A stretch of 52,097 bases of DNA from positions 1 through 52,097 of the forward strand of contig CADCTW010000128.1 in the NCBI GenBank assembly GCA_902805735.1. Reading direction: 5' to 3'. Positions 48,700 to 52,097 of this stretch are shown here, one piece after another. How positions within the stretch are numbered: position 1 is the first letter of the stretch; each line of letters starts with the position of its first letter. This stretch comes from an uncultured Gemmatimonadota bacterium. Lineage in GTDB: Bacteria; Gemmatimonadota; Gemmatimonadetes; Longimicrobiales; Longimicrobiaceae. The position numbers were made by a program, and so were the translations under genes. The notes below the pieces were generated by a model, which had not been told where the DNA came from, made no database searches, and worked only from the letters and a program-made list of their open reading frames with translations.

Positions 48700-49566
48700 A
48701 TGACGGCTGCGGGTGAGGAGGCACGGAGGGCGGAGGCGCGGCGGCGCAGGACGGACCCGCGCCCGGACGTGGTGAGGATCGCCGCGGTGGGCGACTTCCA
48801 CTGCGGCGTGGAAGACGTGGGCAAGTACCGCGAGCACTTCGCGCGGGTCAACGAGGAGGCGGACGTCCTCCTCCTGGCCGGCGACCTCACGCGCCGCGGC
48901 ACCCCGCCGGAGATCCGGGTGGTGCTGGGCGAGCTGGCGGACGTGCGCATCCCCATCCTGGCCGTGCTGGGGAACCACGACCACGAATCGGGGCGCGTGG
49001 AAGAGGCCAAGGCCCTGCTGCGCGAGAACGACCGCATCCACCTGCTGGGCTCCGAGCCCTTCGAGCTCAACGAGCACGTGGGGATCGCGGGGGTGAAGGG
49101 GTTCATGGGCGGCTTCGGGCGCTGGACGCTGACGGCGTTCGGCGAGGCGGCCACCAAGGACTTCGTGGGCACCACCATCGAGGAGGCGCAGACGCTGGAG
49201 TTCGCGCTGCGCCGCCTGCCCACGCCCATCCGCGTGGTGCTGCTGCACTACTCGCCCACCGTGGACACGGTGATCGGCGAGCCGGAGACGATCCACGCCT
49301 TCCTGGGGAACGACCGCCTGGCCGAGCCCATCGACCGCTTCGGCGCCACGGTGGTCTTCCACGGCCACGCGCACCACGGCACCTTCAGCGGCAAGACGGC
49401 GGGCGGGGTGCCGGTGTTCAACGTGTCGCTGTCGCTGATCCGGCAGGAGGGGGTCGGCGAGATGTACTACCTGTACGAGATCCCCATCCCCGCGGACGCG
49501 CGGCGCGAGCCGCCGGCGACGATGGAGCCGGCCCCCGCTACGAGCGGCGCTCCAGAAAGCGCATGA
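48700..49566 (+). CDS. Calcineurin-like metallophosphoesterase
   Basis: The 288-residue protein has the five metallophosphoesterase motifs: GDFHC (Asp32, His34), GDLTRRG (Asp62), GNHDHE (Asn92-His93-Asp94), a histidine in LLHYSP and HGHAHHG. It should hydrolyse phosphomonoesters or diesters with two metal ions. AGGAGGAG precedes the ATG. The tail is Pro/Ala-rich and its last 29 bases overlap the 3' end of the topoisomerase IB gene on the other strand. It probably works with the nucleotidyltransferase upstream; substrate unknown. Confidence 0.88.
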   Translation: MTAAGEEARRAEARRRRTDPRPDVVRIAAVGDFHCGVEDVGKYREHFARVNEEADVLLLAGDLTRRGTPPEIRVVLGELADVRIPILAVLGNHDHESGRVEEAKALLRENDRIHLLGSEPFELNEHVGIAGVKGFMGGFGRWTLTAFGEAATKDFVGTTIEEAQTLEFALRRLPTPIRVVLLHYSPTVDTVIGEPETIHAFLGNDRLAEPIDRFGATVVFHGHAHHGTFSGKTAGGVPVFNVSLSLIRQEGVGEMYYLYEIPIPADARREPPATMEPAPATSGAPESA

Positions 49567-50548
49567 GCGCGGCTTCTTCCGCGTAGTAGCGCCCCGGCAG
49601 GCTCGCCTCGCCGGGGCGCTCCGCGTTGCGCATCAGCGGCGCGATGGTCTGCCCGCGCTCGTAGCGCTCGAACACGGCGGGATGGATGTACGAGCTGCGG
49701 CACACGGCCGGCGTGTTCCCCAGGTCGGCCGAGACGAGCTTGCAGGCGAGGAGGGCGTTCTTCTTCGCTTCCGTGGCGTTCCTGGGGGGCCCCAGCTCGG
49801 CCAGCACGGTGGCGGCGCGCACGGTGCCGCCCCAGGTGCGCAGGTCCTTGGAGGTGAAGCGCTTCCCCAGGATCTCCTTGATGTACTCGTTGACGTCGCG
49901 CGCCGTCACGGGGTGCACCTGGCCGTCTTCGCCCCGGTACTTGAAGAGGCGGGGGCCGCGCAGCTCCAGGATCTCCCGCATCACCTCCACCAGCGGCGTG
50001 TCGGCCACCACCTGGCGCTGGTGGATGGCCTTTTTGCCGCGGTAGTGGAAGACGAGGTTGTCGCCCTCCACGCGCAGGTGGCTCTTGCGCAGGGTGGCGA
50101 GCCCGAAGGTCTTGTTCTCGGTGGCGTAGCGCTCGCTCCCCACGCGGAAGGCGCCGCGCATCATCAGCCTCACCACCGTCGCCAGCACGCGCTCCCGCCC
50201 CACGCCCTCGCGCCCCAGGTGCTCGGCCGTGACTTCGCGCAGGTGGGGGATGCAGCGCGCCAGGTCCAGCAGCTTGCGGTACTTGCGGGTGGAGCGCCTG
50301 GCGGTGAACTCGGCGTTGTAGCGGTACTGCTTGCGCCCGGCCTTGTCGATCCCCGTCACCTGCACCTTGGCCTCGGGGTCGGGCGAGATCTCCACGTCCG
50401 TCCACGCGGGCGGGATCACCAGCTTGCGGATGCGCTCCAGCGCCGCCGGGCTCTTCAGCGGCTTCCCATCGCCCCGCAGGTATCCGAACCCCTCCTCGGG
50501 GCTGCCGATCCTGCGCCAGGGCCGCTCTTTGGTCGCTTTCTTCGCCAT
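49538..50548 (-). CDS. DNA topoisomerase IB
   Basis: The 336-residue protein is a poxvirus-type topoisomerase IB: the start RPWRRIGSPEEGFGYLRGDGK, the RCIPHLREV and GSERYATENKTFGLATLRKSH region, TSKDLRTWGGTVRAA with catalytic arginine and the active-site tyrosine Tyr287 in CRSSYIHPAVFE. It relaxes supercoils by nicking one strand and forming a 3'-phosphotyrosine. The start is ATG 50548. The 3' end overlaps the metallophosphoesterase gene by 29 bp; such convergent overlaps suggest mutual antisense transcription. Confidence 0.93.
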   Translation of the reverse strand: MAKKATKERPWRRIGSPEEGFGYLRGDGKPLKSPAALERIRKLVIPPAWTDVEISPDPEAKVQVTGIDKAGRKQYRYNAEFTARRSTRKYRKLLDLARCIPHLREVTAEHLGREGVGRERVLATVVRLMMRGAFRVGSERYATENKTFGLATLRKSHLRVEGDNLVFHYRGKKAIHQRQVVADTPLVEVMREILELRGPRLFKYRGEDGQVHPVTARDVNEYIKEILGKRFTSKDLRTWGGTVRAATVLAELGPPRNATEAKKNALLACKLVSADLGNTPAVCRSSYIHPAVFERYERGQTIAPLMRNAERPGEASLPGRYYAEEAALMRFLERRS

Positions 50549-50908
50549 ATGCGATGGGGGGTATACAAGGAGCGGGCCGGACTGCGGGCACCGCAAGGCC
50601 CTCACCCCCCCGACCCCCCTCTCCCGATAACGGGAGAGGGGGGCGATTTCCACGGATCCGCGCGATGTGGTGAGGTCTGCCCAACCGCGGTATCCAATGT
50701 AGGGGCGCGATTCATCGCGCCCGCACCCTCGGCAGGCTTGACGCCGGCTCGCCGCCGACGAAGTAGTCCCCTCTCCCACGCGGTTGTGGGAGAGGGTGGC
50801 AGCTGTAAGCTGCCGGGTGAGGGCCCGGCCCCGTGTTTGCGCACGGGTGCTGGCGAATCGTGCGGCGCACAGGGCCGCGCGGGGAACGCAGCGAAAGGAT
50901 GAGGTCCC
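50549..50908. other. Divergent intergenic region, 360 bp
   Basis: It contains a chimeric repeat element (50598-50826) and no gene. The remaining 80 bases before the C26 gene are GC-rich and show no clear promoter. Confidence 0.6.
50598..50826. repeat. MITE/REPIN-like element E4 (chimeric arms)
   Basis: The left arm (50598-50645) is the E1/E2 type with CTCTCCCGATAACGGGAGAG; the right arm (50757-50826) is the E3 type with GACGAAGTAGTCCCCTCTCC and a terminal GCCGGGTGAGGGCC. About 110 bp lie between. Confidence 0.75.
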
Positions 50909-51673
50909 GTGGAGCAGAACATCGAACGCCCGCTGATCGCCCTGACGACCTCGCTCGCGCCCACGGGGTCGCACGGGCTGCCGGGAGTGAAGCTGAACTC
51001 GCAGTACATCGCGGCGGTGGAGGGGCCGGGGGGCGCGTCCATCCTGCTGACGCCGGCGCACGACCTGGCGTCGGTGGAGCAGATCGTGGCGGTGGCGCAC
51101 GGGCTGGTGCTGACGGGGGGCGAGGACGTGGACCCCGCGCGCTACGGCCAGGCGCCCCACCCCACCGTTACCTCCGTGAACCCCGCGCGCGACGCCATGG
51201 AACTCGCCGCGCTGGACGCGGCCCTGCGCCGCGGCATCCCCGTGCTCGCCATCTGCCGGGGGATGCAGCTCCTGAACGTGGGGCTGGGCGGCACGCTAAT
51301 CCAGGATATCGCGTCCGCGAAGCAGGGTGGGCGGCTGCACGAGCAGGAGGCGCCGGTGGACAAGGGGTGGCACCCCGCCACCGTGGCCGAAGAGACGGAG
51401 CTGGCCTCCATCCTGGGCACGCGGGAGCTCTTCATCAACTCCTTCCACCACCAGGCGGTGGACGAGCTGGGGAGCGGCCTGCGCGCCTCCGCCTGGGCCG
51501 ACGACGGCGTGGTGGAGGGGATCGAGGGCACCGGCGACGGCTGGATCTGCGGCGTCCAGTGGCACCCGGAGCGCGGCGAGGCCGAGTCCCCCGAGGACCA
51601 GCGCGACCCCAACCGGCGCCTCTTCTGGGCGTTCGTCCAGGCGGCCCGGGAGTTCGCGGCGATCAGCGTTTAA
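50909..51673 (+). CDS. Peptidase C26 family gamma-glutamyl hydrolase
   Basis: The 254-residue class I glutamine amidotransferase-like protein has the nucleophile Cys116 in AICRGMQLLN, the oxyanion region LTGGEDVDPARYG and catalytic His219-x-Glu221 in VQWHPE. This is the PuuD/gamma-glutamyl-GABA hydrolase group, which cleaves gamma-glutamyl amides. The exact substrate is unknown; no polyamine genes are nearby. The start is GTG 50909 after AGGATGAGG. Confidence 0.9.
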   Translation: MEQNIERPLIALTTSLAPTGSHGLPGVKLNSQYIAAVEGPGGASILLTPAHDLASVEQIVAVAHGLVLTGGEDVDPARYGQAPHPTVTSVNPARDAMELAALDAALRRGIPVLAICRGMQLLNVGLGGTLIQDIASAKQGGRLHEQEAPVDKGWHPATVAEETELASILGTRELFINSFHHQAVDELGSGLRASAWADDGVVEGIEGTGDGWICGVQWHPERGEAESPEDQRDPNRRLFWAFVQAAREFAAISV

Positions 51674-51678
51674 AAGAA

Positions 51679-51742
51679 GGGCTCACACAGAGGCAGAGAA
51701 AAGCATCTTTTCTCTGTGCCTCTGTGTCTCTGTGTGACACCC
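51679..51742. repeat. 3'-end palindromic hairpin, copy 19
   Basis: GGGCTCACACAGAGGCAGAG with AAAAG-CATC-TTTTC at the loop and a right arm with one extra block. It fills the gap between the convergent C26 and small-protein genes. Confidence 0.85.
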
Positions 51743-51958
51743 TCAATCCAGAATATCGAACTGCTCCACCTCGTCGAGCGGAAACTCGTCGCTCTCGCCG
51801 GTGGCGACCCGGCGGGCGCGGAGGATGTCGCGGCCATAGCGGGCGCGCACGTCCTCGGGGATCACGATGAGCTCGGTGCCGCGGCGGCGGAGCTGCACGC
51901 GCGTGCCGTCCATGATGGCGCGCTCCAGGCGGTCCAGGTCGGCCGGGCTCCACCTCAT
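51743..51958 (-). CDS. Small hypothetical protein
   Basis: The 71-residue product begins MRWSPADLDRLERAIMDGTRVQL and has a beta-like LIVIPEDVRARYG segment. I do not recognise a family. Its ATG overlaps the stop of the upstream partial gene as ATGA, so they form an operon. It is convergent with the C26 gene. Confidence 0.6.
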   Translation of the reverse strand: MRWSPADLDRLERAIMDGTRVQLRRRGTELIVIPEDVRARYGRDILRARRVATGESDEFPLDEVEQFDILD

Positions 51959-52097
51959 CGCGGCGGAGGCGCCGCGGTGTCCGGCGGCGGCGGGTTCTGG
52001 GCCGGCGAGGGCGACGTCGTCTGCGCCGGCGGGGCGGTGATGTCCGTGGCCGGCTCGGCGGCCCCGTTGTCCTCCGGCACCGGGTCGCGGCGCACGG
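51955..52097 (-). CDS. Partial gene, Pro/Ala/Thr-rich C-terminal tail
   Basis: The frame is open from the window edge to a TGA overlapping the next ATG. The 46 visible residues are a Pro/Ala/Thr-rich tail (for example AQTTSPSPAQNPPPP), typical of linkers or of disordered ends of membrane or secreted proteins. The function cannot be judged. Confidence 0.5.
   Translation of the reverse strand, partial: VRRDPVPEDNGAAEPATDITAPPAQTTSPSPAQNPPPPDTAAPPPR

Overview
The window is very GC-rich, densely coded chromosomal DNA with short intergenic gaps. The gene content includes an S46 dipeptidyl-peptidase lipoprotein, an S9A prolyl oligopeptidase, a PF10023-type lipoprotein peptidase, many PAS/GAF histidine kinases, both c-di-GMP enzymes, a SusD remnant and Sec-type lipoproteins. 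With the dispersed 3'-end hairpins, this suggests a diderm soil bacterium of the Gemmatimonadota, Longimicrobium-like. That placement is inference from gene content and base composition; there is no rRNA here. Several promoters fit TTGAC(C/G)-17 bp-TA...T, so housekeeping promoters look sigma70-like.

Layout. 1-6457: a partial Smr protein, HU, a GAF histidine kinase translationally coupled to a SerB-like phosphatase, an unknown protein, then a class-V aminotransferase and SerA. Together these could make serine from 3-phosphoglycerate. 6458-14689: a MITE/REPIN-like element, convergent HD-GYP and GGDEF genes, an S46 peptidase, an HxlR/nitroreductase divergent pair, a 16-copy heptamer repeat and a FrnE-like DsbA protein. 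14690-16394: two tandem PIN-toxin/small-partner modules whose leaders are almost identical while the proteins have diverged. 16428-18556: an operon of GAF protein, H-NOX heme sensor and DUF4186 protein, with a divergent response regulator. 18728-29435: a Kef-type antiporter with two Usp domains, two paralogous PAS kinases back to back around gene remnants, and an operon of hybrid kinase, receiver and HisKA-only protein divergent from a TetR regulator.

29510-32237: an Ig-like lipoprotein and an array of 19 tRNA genes on the minus strand with a recognisable promoter and terminator. 32458-44000: prolyl oligopeptidase, a zinc-ribbon membrane protein, LeuRS, a membrane protein, a putative aminopeptidase, and a tightly coupled trio of AAA ATPase, TOPRIM-like DUF4276 protein and PabB-PabC fusion. 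44102-52097: an aspartase with an N-terminal cyclic-nucleotide-binding fold, a Gly/Tyr/Arg/Asn-rich disordered protein, a PspA-like protein, nucleotidyltransferase plus metallophosphoesterase, topoisomerase IB, a C26 hydrolase and two small or partial genes.

The most striking feature is a family of about 19 related hairpin elements, with arms of up to about 32 bp, each next to the 3' end of a gene or transcription unit. At least two copies carry matched changes in both arms, which points to conserved pairing. Other leads are the tandem PIN modules with a conserved leader, the ATPase/TOPRIM pair coupled to pabBC, the H-NOX operon, the cNMP-fold aspartase and the low-complexity protein.
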